36,386 bases of DNA from Chitinophaga pinensis (GTDB lineage Bacteria > Bacteroidota > Bacteroidia > Flavobacteriales_D > Crocinitomicaceae): contig CALPWQ020000015.1 of NCBI GenBank assembly GCA_943327315.2, positions 1 to 36,386 of the forward strand. The letters run 5' to 3'. Below are positions 8,527-18,050 of this stretch, one piece after another. Made by a program: the position numbers and the translations under genes. How positions within the stretch are numbered: position 1 is the stretch's first letter; every line of letters begins with the position of its first letter. A model generated the notes under the pieces. That model searched no databases and was not told the DNA's origin. It saw only the letters and a list, made by a program, of their open reading frames with translations.

Positions 8527-9337
8527 GGTGTTGTTTTTTGAATAGTGCTTCCGCAACGGATAAAATCAAGTACAAAAATACAATTAATGGAATAGCCCAC
8601 ACGTGTAAAAAGGGAATCAAAGAAATAGAAAGTATCAAAAAGGCATAACGCACCTCATTTCCTTTCCACCCAAAGGACTTAAATTTAAGGGCAAATAGTG
8701 GCAATGGCGCAACAAGCATCAGGGACATGCCGATGACAAAGGCAACCAAAACAAAAGGGTTGAACAAGACCATATACCATGGATTGCTCAAGGTCCATTC
8801 AGGGAAGTTGATCCATAAACACAAAGGAAAAAAAGTAAAAAATAAGGCGTTTAAAGGAGTCGGAACACCAATAAAAGAGGATGTTTGACGCGTGTCAATG
8901 TTGAATTTCGCCAAGCGAAACATGCTGAAAAACGGAATCAATAATCCCCAAAAAGGCAAAAACTTAATGGACGCATCCATGTTGTTGGGAACTCCATAGA
9001 ACATGGCATTCATCCAATTCTGCAACTGAAAATGAACATTCGAAGCAAACTCACCTGCAATTCTATCTTCAGGATAAATGCTCACAACAATAACCACCAG
9101 CATCAGCAAGCCCGGTGCAACACCAAAGGTCACCACATCGGCCAATGAATCCAGTTGTTTTCCGAGTTCACCTGCTACCTTTAATTTTCGCGCTAAAAAC
9201 CCATCGAAAAAATCGAGAAAAGCACCTCCAAAAATCGCAAATGGTGCAAGATCAATGCGTCCCGACAAGGTCAACAGTATCGCAAAAACACCGCAGATTA
9301 AATTACCCGCTGTAAACAAATTTGGTAGATTGAACAT
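8510..9337 (-). CDS. pssA: CDP-diacylglycerol-serine O-phosphatidyltransferase
   Basis: PssA joins serine to CDP-diacylglycerol in the inner membrane, the committed step to phosphatidylserine and then phosphatidylethanolamine. The CDP-alcohol phosphotransferase signature is complete: Asp45-Gly46, Ala49-Arg50, Gly59, Asp63 and Asp67 within DGFLARKLKVAGELGKQLDS and the residues after it. Several hydrophobic helices follow, and the length (275 residues) is normal. The ATG at 9335-9337 gives the usual MFNLPNLFTAGN start; the longer reading begins with GTG three codons upstream. The gene is divergent from the PorV/Q-like gene, and its 3' end overlaps purS. Confidence 0.93.
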   Translation of the reverse strand: MFNLPNLFTAGNLICGVFAILLTLSGRIDLAPFAIFGGAFLDFFDGFLARKLKVAGELGKQLDSLADVVTFGVAPGLLMLVVIVVSIYPEDRIAGEFASNVHFQLQNWMNAMFYGVPNNMDASIKFLPFWGLLIPFFSMFRLAKFNIDTRQTSSFIGVPTPLNALFFTFFPLCLWINFPEWTLSNPWYMVLFNPFVLVAFVIGMSLMLVAPLPLFALKFKSFGWKGNEVRYAFLILSISLIPFLHVWAIPLIVFLYLILSVAEALFKKQHHEIQS

Positions 9338-9363
9338 CACATACACATTTTTGGCGCGACTCT

Positions 9364-9394
9364 TTGTAAAATCGAGGCGATTACACTATTTTTA
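9364..9394 (+). promoter_or_regulatory. Possible promoter of the PorV/Q-C25 operon
   Basis: TTG (9364-9366) is 20 bp from TATTTTTA (9387-9394), which differs from TAnnTTTG only at the last base. Transcription would start near 9400. It lies in the divergent gap between pssA and the barrel gene. Confidence 0.4.
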
Positions 9395-9474
9395 CCCCAC
9401 ACTACACTGATAATCGGTGCAAAGAACACAATTTTTTAGTGATTATGTTGTTAAAGGACATTAAAAATCATTTC

Positions 9475-10578
9475 ATGATGCTTCAAAAGAAAGTCCTTCT
9501 TTCCATTCTAATGGTATTGTTTATCAGTGCATTTTCTCAGTCTCAGACACTTGCTCCTAAATACTCCAATGAATTTCTTGCCATAGGCGTGGGTGCAGAA
9601 GCGTTGGGTCAGGGAAATGCCGTGGTCGCCCAAACGGCCGGTGTAAATTCGGGCTATTGGAATCCAGCGGGTTTGACCAATGTGAATAAGTGGCTGGAGG
9701 TTGGTTTGATGCACTCCGAATATTTTGCGGGCATTGCGAAATACGATTACTTGGGATTGGCGCACAAAATTGACGATAAAAGCGCCATTGGATTTTCAGC
9801 CATACGTTTTGCTGTTGATGACATTCCAAACACGACTCAATTGATTGACAATGAGGGAAATATCAACTATGACAATATTTCCACCTTCACTGCAGCAGAT
9901 TATGCTTTTCTCGTGTCATACGCCCGCAAGTTGCGCATTGAGGGACTCAGTGTTGGAGGCAATTTAAAAATCATACACCGCAAAGTGGGTGATTTCGCAA
10001 AATCATGGGGCTTTGGCCTGGATGCGGGCTTACAGTACCAGCATGGAAAACATTGGCGTTTTGGATTTATGGCACGAGACATAACGTCCACGTTTAACGC
10101 GTGGGTTTTCACCCTTGACCAACAAACACAGGAAATATTTGTAGCTACGGGAAATTCAATTCCTCAAAATGGTTTAGAATTGACCCTTCCGCGATTGATT
10201 TTTGCAGCACGCGGAAAATTTGATCTTGGAAAAAAAGGAGTGTATGCCGCAGGTGAACTGGACATTGACATGACCACAGATGGCCGAAGAAACACCCTCA
10301 TTCGCACAGGATTTGCTTCCTTCGATCCACACATCGGTATTGAATTTGGGTTTAAGAATTTTGTCGCACTTCGTGGTGGCCTTTCCAATATGCAATACGT
10401 GCTTGATTTTAACGACACGAAACAATTAAATGTGCAACCCAACCTCGGTATTGGTTTGAATTTCAAAAGTTTTTACCTCGATTATGCCTTTACTGATATT
10501 GGTGACGCTTCTGTGGCTTTATATTCCCACGTGCTTTCCATTCGCTTGAAATTAGACCCACCTAAAACTGTGAAATAG
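9475..10578 (+). CDS. PorV/PorQ-family outer-membrane barrel protein
   Basis: The protein has an N-terminal signal peptide ending near SAFSQSQT, then the family opening YSNEFLAIGVGAEALGQGNAVVAQ and SGYWNPAGL. The rest alternates short beta strands with aromatic girdle residues up to LYSHVLSIRLKL, as in a FadL/PorV-type beta barrel. PorV is the T9SS shuttle that hands cargo to the sortase PorU, and PorQ-like proteins are relatives. Because it lies 1 bp before a giant T9SS cargo protease, a dedicated shuttle or anchor role is a fair inference. The ATG at 9475 gives a clean signal peptide; 9445 is an alternative. The length, 367 residues, suits the family. Confidence 0.85.
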   Translation: MMLQKKVLLSILMVLFISAFSQSQTLAPKYSNEFLAIGVGAEALGQGNAVVAQTAGVNSGYWNPAGLTNVNKWLEVGLMHSEYFAGIAKYDYLGLAHKIDDKSAIGFSAIRFAVDDIPNTTQLIDNEGNINYDNISTFTAADYAFLVSYARKLRIEGLSVGGNLKIIHRKVGDFAKSWGFGLDAGLQYQHGKHWRFGFMARDITSTFNAWVFTLDQQTQEIFVATGNSIPQNGLELTLPRLIFAARGKFDLGKKGVYAAGELDIDMTTDGRRNTLIRTGFASFDPHIGIEFGFKNFVALRGGLSNMQYVLDFNDTKQLNVQPNLGIGLNFKSFYLDYAFTDIGDASVALYSHVLSIRLKLDPPKTVK

Positions 10579-10579
10579 T

Positions 10580-13500
10580 ATGAGGCATAACCTACTCTTT
10601 GCAATCGTTGTCTTTTTGTTGCCCTTCGCATCCAAAGCACAAACCTTTGGTAACGAGTGGATCAATTACTCACAGAAATATTATTCGTTCAAAATCCTTA
10701 CGACAGGAATTCATAAGCTTGAATTTCAAACACTTCAAATAGCGAACATTCCAACAAATAGTTTTACTTCTCAGAACATTCAGCTGTTTGGAAAGCAAAA
10801 AGAAATTCCCTTATATGTTGTTGATGGTGGCGACAATTCGCTTGATTCAGGCGACTACATTTTATTCTATGCGGAACGAAACGATGGATGGTTAGACACA
10901 ACCCTTTATGAAAATTTAGAAGACCAAGGGAATCCTAAATACAGCCTATACAACGATACCATTCAATACTTTTTCACTTGGAATTCTTCCACTAACAATA
11001 AACGAGTCATTCTCGATACCGATGCAAGCATCGATAGTTACATGTCTTCTGATTTTGTCATCGCCGAAAAATTCCAATCGTTCAATAGCAGCTACAACGA
11101 AGGGGAAAAGAGTTCGGGTTCATCGAGTTCATTTTACACCTCCGGAGAAGGATGGGGTAATCCCGCCGTAAATGGGGCTTCTGGATATACATGGGATTAT
11201 TCATCCACCACTTTGGACCAATTGTATCAAGGTGCCGATGCACCAAACATTTTGTATTCCGCCGTCACTGTGGGGATTTCAAACGCAGCGGCGACCGGAA
11301 CTGCGAATCACCATACGCGTCATACTGCAGGGAATTCAAATTACGTTTTAGCAGATTCACTCTTCACGGGCTATCGCGCCATTCGCATCAATTCATCCTT
11401 TCCTGCGAGTACGCTGCCTGCGAGTGGGCAAACAAACTTGAAGGTAAGTATCATTGCTGACCTAGGCGCATTAACTGACTTTCAATCGATCAACTTCTTT
11501 TCGTTTATTTATCCGAAGCTGCCAAATGTTGCGGGTGCATTGCAATCCACGTTTAAGGTGCAAAACCAACTCATTCAAACAAAAACTCGCCTTGACCTCC
11601 TTAATTTAACCTCAGCTTCGCCTATGGTTTGGGCAATGGGGGACATTTATCGTTCCCTTACATTGACCACAAACGGAAGTGCAAAAACGATTTTGATTCC
11701 TAACAGTCCATCTGGAAACGCACAAAAAATATGGATTCAGGATGCTTCGACGTTTACATTGGTTTCTTCGATGAGTGCCGTGAATCCTGCAACATCTCCT
11801 GGAACATTCACTGATTTTTCTCAGTTGAGCTCTGAAAAGGCTTTGTTGATGGTCTACAATCCATATTTACAAAGCGCAAGTGCTCAATATGCCGCTTACC
11901 GCATGTCACCTGAAGGCGGAAATTACAATGTTATTCTTGCGGATGTTTATGAATTGTACCAACAATTTGGTGGTGGCATTCACAAGCACATCAATGGAAT
12001 TCGTCGATTTGCTCATTTCATGCACGCACAAGCGACAGATAAACCAGTTGGTCTTTTCCTCATGGGAAAAGGAGTTCGTGAGGCGAATGTCTCTGGTATA
12101 GCATTCAATGGTCCTGGCGGTCGCTCAAATAGTTCAAATTATGCCTTGAACTTAATTCCTTCATTTGGTTTTCCGTCTAGCGACAATTGCCTTACTTCAA
12201 ACCTTCCCGGGACCACCAAATGGGCATCTTTAATTCCAACAGGTCGCGTTGTGGCCCGAACGAATGATGAATTGGTAAATTATTTAGAAAAGCTCATTTT
12301 GTATGAGCAGCAGCAAGATCCAACTTCGGTGTATAGTTCAGCAACCAAGGACTGGCAAAAACAAGTGTTGCACTTCGTTGGGGGAACAGATCTTGGCCAG
12401 CAAACCACCTTTCAAGGGTACATGTCAAGTTTGAAAACTACCATTGAGAATGCAAATTATGGCGGGAATGTGAAAACGGTGATAAAGACCACCGACACCC
12501 CATTGCCTCCAGGTGAATTGAATGCCATCACTGAACGCATTCACGAGGGCGTTTCATTGATTAATTTCTTTGGGCATTCTGCGCCAACAACATCTGGTTT
12601 TGACATCAACATTGACGAACCCTCCAACTGGGATAATTATGGGAAATATCCTGTCTTAATTGCAAACTCCTGTTACAACGGGAATATTTTCGAAAGCTCA
12701 ATTTCAAAGTCAGAACAATTTATTTCAACCCCAGACTTCGGCCCAATCGCCTATTTGGGCACCGTAAATCTTGGTTTTGCCTCCACCCTATACCAGTTTT
12801 CAAACGAATTATACAAAGAATTTAGTGTCAACAACTACGGCAAAACCCTCGGACAGCAGGTGCACAATGTTGTTGCCACAATGGAAACATTTGGGACAAA
12901 TTTATTCTCTGAGTCCACTGCAACACAAATGTCATTAAATGGCGACCCCATGTTGCGCATGAATCCACACGGAAAACCAGAAATCGAGTTGACTGAACAA
13001 GGAGTGTCTTTTAGCCCTGAAACATTGGACCTTAGCGTGGATAGCATTGAAATTTCAATCGCTTTGAAGAACTTAGGGCGATCGGTTATTGACACCTTTT
13101 CATTGGACATTATTCGTGACCTTCCGGGATCATCCGTTGATTCACTTTATTCATTTTATTTGAGTGGATTGGATTATACAGATACCATTCATTTCAAGGT
13201 TCCATTGTTGCCAGGGGCTGGCGTTGGACTGAATACTTTTACCATCAAGGCCGATTTACCGACATTCATCGATGAGCAGTACGACGAAATCGTAAACAAT
13301 CAAATTATTAAAACATTGTTTATCAATGTTGAGGGCATACAACCCGTTTTACCCTACCCATTTGCTGTAGTGCCAAATGACAGTGTCACCGTAATGGCAT
13401 CCACTGTCAATCCGATTGCGCCAATGAATACCTATCGCTTTGAATTGGACACCATCGATTTTGTGGGAACACCCAGTCCATTTCATCGCTTTGCCCTTAT

Positions 13501-15730
13501 TACTGGGTTGGGAGGCATAAAAACAGTGCCTCCAGCCAACTGGATTTTGAGTTCCAACAATCAAAGTGCACCGCTTGTCTGCTTGGACAGCACGGTTTAT
13601 TTCTGGCGCGTATCCGTCGAGAACAGTGAACCGATTTGGAAAGAAAGTTCATTCCAATACATTGAGAACAAGGAAGGTTGGGGACAGGATCATTTCTTCC
13701 AGTTCAAAGACAATGATTTCAGTGGTGTCAGTTACGACCGAACTGCGCGCACAAAGGATTTCTTCCCATACACACGCGATCTTGCCGTTGACGTACTATC
13801 GACAACTGCTACACCTCAAATTTATGGGAACCTTTATTCCATCGATCAGCAAATGCAGGACTATGGTATCTTGAATTACAATCCAAAGTGGCATGTGGCA
13901 ATTATTGATCAATATTCGCTCAAGCCATGGGGAACACGCTTTGGCACTCAAAATACCGATCATGTTTTCGGGAACAATAACGATAACTTCGGTCGAGTTT
14001 GGAAGTATTTTACCTTCCATCAAAATGATGCGACCAAACGAGCCGCGTTCAAGGCCATGATTGAAAATTCAGTTGCCGATGGAGATTACATCCTCATCTA
14101 TTCGCCAATGACAGCGGTATACGACCAATGGGAACCAGCGATTTTCAGCATGTTTCAAAACCTTGGTTCAGACAGCATCGTTCCAGGAAGACCAAATTTA
14201 CCTTTCGCCTTTTTCTGTCGCAAAGGAGACACATCGAGTGTCGTTGAACGCTTTGCCTCGTTTGCTGGACAAAATGTTCATCTGGATGCCATTTTACAAG
14301 GAGTAGCCTTTGCTGGATTGGAAACTGGACCTTTCATTGGGCCAGCTGCTGAATGGAAATCATTGTTTTGGAAACAGGATTCTCTTGAGACGAACAATGC
14401 AGACTCAACCGTGCTTTACATCAATGCTTATGACTCCGGCATGAACTTGCAAACGACAATACCCCTTCAGTTTACCAGCAATGACTCCATCATTAATTTG
14501 GGTGGATTGGTGGATGCCTTGCAATATCCATATCTCCGCTTGGGAGCCTTTTACAAAGATTCTCTTGGCTACACCCCTGCACAAATTGACCGTTGGCATG
14601 TTTTGTTTACACCACTTCCCGAGGCCGCTATAGATGGCACTGCTGGAATTACTTGGATACCGAACAGTGATACAATTGCTGAAGGGCAACAGGTGCAGTT
14701 TGCCGTTGATGTAAAAAATATCTTCGACATTTCGATGGACTCCTTGCTTGTTTCGTATTGGATCCAAGATGCCAACCAAGTGAAGCATGCCCTGCTCTAT
14801 CCACGACAAGATTCACTTTTGGTGGGTGAAACGATGCGTGACACCATTTCGTTCTCTACACTTGGTCTTGCAGGAATGAATACGCTTTGGATGGAAGTAA
14901 ATCCTTATGTTTCTCCCGGAAGTTCTATCACAGATCAGCCCGAACAGGTGCACTTTAACAATTTAATCCAAGTGCCCTTCATGGTCAATGGAGACAACTT
15001 ACACCCGATTCTCGATGTCACCTTCAACGGAAGACACATCCTCAACGGGGATATTATTGCACCAGAAAGTGAAGTATTGATTTCACTAAAAGATGAGAAT
15101 CCATTCCAAATCATGAACGATGTATCGGATACCACCTTGTTTGGGATTTACCTCACCGATCCTGATGGGAACCAAAAACGCATTCCATTCGTTGACGGAA
15201 GTGGAAATACGGTGATGCAGTGGATTCCTGCGGAAACACAAAACAAACGCTTCAAAATTGTCTATCCTGCCTTGTTCGAAAAGGATGGAAAATACACGCT
15301 TTTTGTTCAAGGTTCAGACCGAAGTGGCAATGCTTCCGGAGATATGGAATACCGCATTTCCTTTGAGGTAATTCACGAATCGATGATTACCTACATGATG
15401 AATTACCCGAATCCATTCAGCACAAGCACGAAGTTTGTCTTCACCCTTACTGGAAATGAGGCGCCTGATGAAATGATCATTCAGATCATGACGGTTTCAG
15501 GGAAAGTGGTGAGAGAAATAACAGAAGATCAACTCGGACCGATTCAAATTGGACGCAACATCAGTGAGTATTCTTGGGATGGGACAGATGAGTTTGGTGA
15601 TCCATTGGCCAATGGTGTTTACTTATATACGGTGAAGGCGCAGATCAATGGCGAAGAAATCAAACACATGGAATCTGGTGCCGACAGCCATTTCAAAAAA
15701 GAATTTGGGAAGATGTATATTCTGCGGTAA
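10580..15730 (+). CDS. Secreted C25 (gingipain-like) cysteine peptidase with T9SS sorting domain
   Basis: This 1716-residue protein has a signal peptide (1-20, SKA|QT). A prodomain-like beta region spans about 21-415 and the C25 peptidase domain about 420-800. The catalytic pair is visible: His666 in FFGHSA and Cys698 in ANSCYNGN. A CARDB-like segment follows (about 790-915), then a region near 1050-1210 that faintly resembles an interleukin-like EMT inducer domain. A second CARDB-like domain and a long linker precede the T9SS type A/FlgD-like C-terminal domain (about 1600-1716, YPNPF at 1609-1613). It should be exported by Sec, crossed by T9SS and anchored on or released from the cell surface. 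It is not PorU, which lacks a sorting domain. It ends exactly where the next gene ends. Confidence 0.9.
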   Translation: MRHNLLFAIVVFLLPFASKAQTFGNEWINYSQKYYSFKILTTGIHKLEFQTLQIANIPTNSFTSQNIQLFGKQKEIPLYVVDGGDNSLDSGDYILFYAERNDGWLDTTLYENLEDQGNPKYSLYNDTIQYFFTWNSSTNNKRVILDTDASIDSYMSSDFVIAEKFQSFNSSYNEGEKSSGSSSSFYTSGEGWGNPAVNGASGYTWDYSSTTLDQLYQGADAPNILYSAVTVGISNAAATGTANHHTRHTAGNSNYVLADSLFTGYRAIRINSSFPASTLPASGQTNLKVSIIADLGALTDFQSINFFSFIYPKLPNVAGALQSTFKVQNQLIQTKTRLDLLNLTSASPMVWAMGDIYRSLTLTTNGSAKTILIPNSPSGNAQKIWIQDASTFTLVSSMSAVNPATSPGTFTDFSQLSSEKALLMVYNPYLQSASAQYAAYRMSPEGGNYNVILADVYELYQQFGGGIHKHINGIRRFAHFMHAQATDKPVGLFLMGKGVREANVSGIAFNGPGGRSNSSNYALNLIPSFGFPSSDNCLTSNLPGTTKWASLIPTGRVVARTNDELVNYLEKLILYEQQQDPTSVYSSATKDWQKQVLHFVGGTDLGQQTTFQGYMSSLKTTIENANYGGNVKTVIKTTDTPLPPGELNAITERIHEGVSLINFFGHSAPTTSGFDINIDEPSNWDNYGKYPVLIANSCYNGNIFESSISKSEQFISTPDFGPIAYLGTVNLGFASTLYQFSNELYKEFSVNNYGKTLGQQVHNVVATMETFGTNLFSESTATQMSLNGDPMLRMNPHGKPEIELTEQGVSFSPETLDLSVDSIEISIALKNLGRSVIDTFSLDIIRDLPGSSVDSLYSFYLSGLDYTDTIHFKVPLLPGAGVGLNTFTIKADLPTFIDEQYDEIVNNQIIKTLFINVEGIQPVLPYPFAVVPNDSVTVMASTVNPIAPMNTYRFELDTIDFVGTPSPFHRFALITGLGGIKTVPPANWILSSNNQSAPLVCLDSTVYFWRVSVENSEPIWKESSFQYIENKEGWGQDHFFQFKDNDFSGVSYDRTARTKDFFPYTRDLAVDVLSTTATPQIYGNLYSIDQQMQDYGILNYNPKWHVAIIDQYSLKPWGTRFGTQNTDHVFGNNNDNFGRVWKYFTFHQNDATKRAAFKAMIENSVADGDYILIYSPMTAVYDQWEPAIFSMFQNLGSDSIVPGRPNLPFAFFCRKGDTSSVVERFASFAGQNVHLDAILQGVAFAGLETGPFIGPAAEWKSLFWKQDSLETNNADSTVLYINAYDSGMNLQTTIPLQFTSNDSIINLGGLVDALQYPYLRLGAFYKDSLGYTPAQIDRWHVLFTPLPEAAIDGTAGITWIPNSDTIAEGQQVQFAVDVKNIFDISMDSLLVSYWIQDANQVKHALLYPRQDSLLVGETMRDTISFSTLGLAGMNTLWMEVNPYVSPGSSITDQPEQVHFNNLIQVPFMVNGDNLHPILDVTFNGRHILNGDIIAPESEVLISLKDENPFQIMNDVSDTTLFGIYLTDPDGNQKRIPFVDGSGNTVMQWIPAETQNKRFKIVYPALFEKDGKYTLFVQGSDRSGNASGDMEYRISFEVIHESMITYMMNYPNPFSTSTKFVFTLTGNEAPDEMIIQIMTVSGKVVREITEDQLGPIQIGRNISEYSWDGTDEFGDPLANGVYLYTVKAQINGEEIKHMESGADSHFKKEFGKMYILR

Positions 15731-16963
15731 TTAGAAAAAACGACAGCAGAAAATCGCTGTATCGTCCACAAGTGAAAGATCGCCTCGCCATTCGTCCAAT
15801 TTTGAAAAAATCAAGGAGTTCATGTCCTCCATTTTCAGTGGATAGTAGCTGTTGACGAGTTTGATCAAACGTTCAATCCCAAAAAATTCATCGTCTCTGT
15901 TTTCCAACTCCACAACACCATCCGTATATAGCACCATGGTCGTGTTTGGCCCTAGCGTTAGTCTTCCCGATTGAATAAAAGGCAGTTCATCAAACATGCC
16001 CAAGCCGATGCAGCCCGAATCGAGCATTTCTACTTTGCGGCCATTCGTAATGAAGGGATAATTGTGTCCCGCATTGATGTATTTCATTTCGCGCGTTGTC
16101 GCATTGTAGTGCGCAATAAAGAAGGTAATGAACTTCTCGCCCTTCGCACTCTTCATCACTTTTTTATTCAACTCCTCGATCAAAAACTCCATTTCAAAGC
16201 GCTGATAGTTGAACACCGTGCGCACCGTTGCTTGAAAGTTTGCCATCAACATCGCAGCACCAATCCCTTTTCCTGAAACGTCTCCAATACAGATGATATA
16301 CTCTTCATCTCCCAAAGGAATAAAATCGTAATAATCCCCTCCCACCTCATGTCGTGGTGTGTATTTGGCCGAGATATCCATGCGGCGATTGGACGGCAGA
16401 TCTGACGGGAAAAGCAAACGTTGCATCACTGATGCCACCTCCAATTCTTTCTTGATGCGTTCTTGAATGATACTTTGACGGGCCATGCGTTTATTTTCAA
16501 TAGCCACAACAATAATATTGGTCAAGGTTTGAATGAAACTTAGGTTGTTTAAATGGTCAACAACACGTCTATTTTCTTTATTCAAGCCGCCAATGAGTAA
16601 ATATGCAAGAGGTCGTTCTTTATGAATGACAGGCACTACGACATCAAACTCCATTAAAATAGCAGAGTGTGAAGATTCAATCATTGTCGTCTCCCCAAAG
16701 CGCGACAAATCTCTATTCACATCAATTTCTTTCACTTTGCCTTTAATTCCAACCCGCAATAGGCAATTCCATTCCGTTTGATGGTTGTACAAGACAAACT
16801 TCGTGAACCCAAGTTGTTCTTTTAAGATGAATGAAAAAATTTGAATCAATCGATCTACCCCCTCGTTGGCATTGATGGCATTGGTCACCTCCAACAAAGA
16901 ATGAAGCTTGAAGTCCTTCAGGACCAACTGATCTTCTAAATTCCGTATGAGCTTTTCTTTCAT
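15731..16963 (-). CDS. SpoIIE/RsbU-type PP2C phosphatase with GAF-like sensor
   Basis: The 410-residue protein has a GAF-like sensory region (about 15-160), a linker helix, then a PP2C SpoIIE domain from about 175. Metal-binding acids are visible: Asp210 in GGDYYD, Asp228 in GDVSGKG, Asp348 in YTDG and Asp400-Asp401 near the end. The QRLLFPSDLP motif before the domain is typical of RsbU-like enzymes. These dephosphorylate anti-anti-sigma (STAS) proteins in partner-switching circuits; no STAS or kinase gene is nearby. The start overlaps the lpxD stop by 4 bp (ATGA), so translation is coupled. Its stop abuts the C25 protease stop with no spacer. Confidence 0.9.
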   Translation of the reverse strand: MKEKLIRNLEDQLVLKDFKLHSLLEVTNAINANEGVDRLIQIFSFILKEQLGFTKFVLYNHQTEWNCLLRVGIKGKVKEIDVNRDLSRFGETTMIESSHSAILMEFDVVVPVIHKERPLAYLLIGGLNKENRRVVDHLNNLSFIQTLTNIIVVAIENKRMARQSIIQERIKKELEVASVMQRLLFPSDLPSNRRMDISAKYTPRHEVGGDYYDFIPLGDEEYIICIGDVSGKGIGAAMLMANFQATVRTVFNYQRFEMEFLIEELNKKVMKSAKGEKFITFFIAHYNATTREMKYINAGHNYPFITNGRKVEMLDSGCIGLGMFDELPFIQSGRLTLGPNTTMVLYTDGVVELENRDDEFFGIERLIKLVNSYYPLKMEDMNSLIFSKLDEWRGDLSLVDDTAIFCCRFF

Positions 16964-17889
16964 TTCAGTTTTTCGAGCAACTTCGGCAATTGTCGTAAAG
17001 CCGCCATCTCCCTGAATTTTTCCTTCACTTCAGCACAGGGACTTCCGAAATAGGTCTTTCCGCCTTCCAAATCTTTCGAAATACCAGACTGCGCCAAGAC
17101 AGTTGCTCCTTCTCCAATGGTCACATCACTGGCACAACCAACCTGACCCCATAAAATCACGCGATCTTGAATCCGAACACAGCCAGCGATACCAACATTG
17201 GCCGCCATCAAGCAGTGTTTTCCAATGACTGTATCATGACCAACCTGCACTTGGTTATCTATTTTGGTTCCTTCGCCAATGCGTGTTATTCCCGTAACAC
17301 CAGAATCTATGGTACAAAGCGCGCCAATTTCCACATCGCGTTCGATGACTACTCCGCCACAACTGTGCATGCGGTGATAGCCATCCGATTTTTTCTTGTA
17401 GTAAAATGCCGAATGACCGATAACCGAATTCGCACCGATGATGACATTTTCTCCTATTTCCGTGCGGTCCATCAACACAACACCAGCATGAATGATGGAA
17501 TTGGCGCCAATTTTCACGTCGTGACCGATGAAAACATTCGGATAAATGAGTGCGGATGGATGGGCTTCACTTCCATTTCCAAGTGAAGAAGACTGGGATT
17601 GAAATGGTAAAAAATGGCGAGTCAATCGATTGAAATCATCAAAAGGATTTTCGGAAATAATCAATCCCTTCCCTTCTGGACATTCCACATCCTGATCAAT
17701 AAGAATTGTCGTTGCAGCGCTATTCAAGGCCTTTTGGTAATATTTTGGATGATCGACGAAAACTAAGTCACCCGAAACCACCATATGAATTTCATTGATC
17801 CCTGTAATCTGATGACTTGAATCTCCCTTGTATCGAGCCCCGAGCAGTTCGGCTATTTCTTTTAATGTGGATGGAGTGGAAAGTTTCAT
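16960..17889 (-). CDS. lpxD: UDP-3-O-acylglucosamine N-acyltransferase (LpxD-like)
   Basis: LpxD adds the second 3-hydroxyacyl chain in lipid A synthesis. The 309-residue protein has an N-terminal UDP-GlcNAc-binding domain (about 1-100), then hexapeptide repeats of a left-handed beta helix (about 108-275) and a C-terminal helical tail. The catalytic His is His218 in VQVGHDT, and the GIAG segment that follows matches the LpxD pattern. Insertion 162-182 (YYKKKSDGYHRMHSCGG) is typical of LpxD. Bacteroidota often carry a second LpxD-like protein of this shorter size, so this may be the paralogue rather than the main enzyme. It overlaps the phosphatase gene by 4 bp. Confidence 0.85.
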   Translation of the reverse strand: MKLSTPSTLKEIAELLGARYKGDSSHQITGINEIHMVVSGDLVFVDHPKYYQKALNSAATTILIDQDVECPEGKGLIISENPFDDFNRLTRHFLPFQSQSSSLGNGSEAHPSALIYPNVFIGHDVKIGANSIIHAGVVLMDRTEIGENVIIGANSVIGHSAFYYKKKSDGYHRMHSCGGVVIERDVEIGALCTIDSGVTGITRIGEGTKIDNQVQVGHDTVIGKHCLMAANVGIAGCVRIQDRVILWGQVGCASDVTIGEGATVLAQSGISKDLEGGKTYFGSPCAEVKEKFREMAALRQLPKLLEKLK

Positions 17890-17903
17890 GCAAATTCTTT
17901 TTA

Positions 17904-17911
17904 CAAAAATA
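17904..17911 (-). promoter_or_regulatory. Promoter -7 box of lpxD
   Basis: The minus strand reads TATTTTTG, a full TAnnTTTG match, 14 bp upstream of the lpxD ATG. No TTG lies at the expected distance. The leader would be about 9 nt. Confidence 0.5.
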
Positions 17912-18004
17912 CGGGCTTAGGCCCCTCCATTTGGACGATTTACATGGATTTATCATCGCGACAATGTTAATTCAAAAACAAGGCAACGACACACTTTTTT
18001 TTAA

Positions 18005-18012
18005 TAGGTTTG
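18005..18012 (+). promoter_or_regulatory. Promoter -7 box of the CDF transporter gene
   Basis: TAGGTTTG matches TAnnTTTG. It lies 38 bp upstream of the TTG start at 18051 and downstream of the in-frame ATG at 17964, which favours the TTG start. Confidence 0.45.
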
Positions 18013-18050
18013 TAACGGCAATTTGTATTGCCTCAAATACCACTGATCCA

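Noticed and set aside
10580-15730. PorU, the T9SS sortase
   Set aside because: The catalytic Cys lies in a gingipain-like NSCYNGN context and the protein carries its own C-terminal sorting domain, which PorU lacks.
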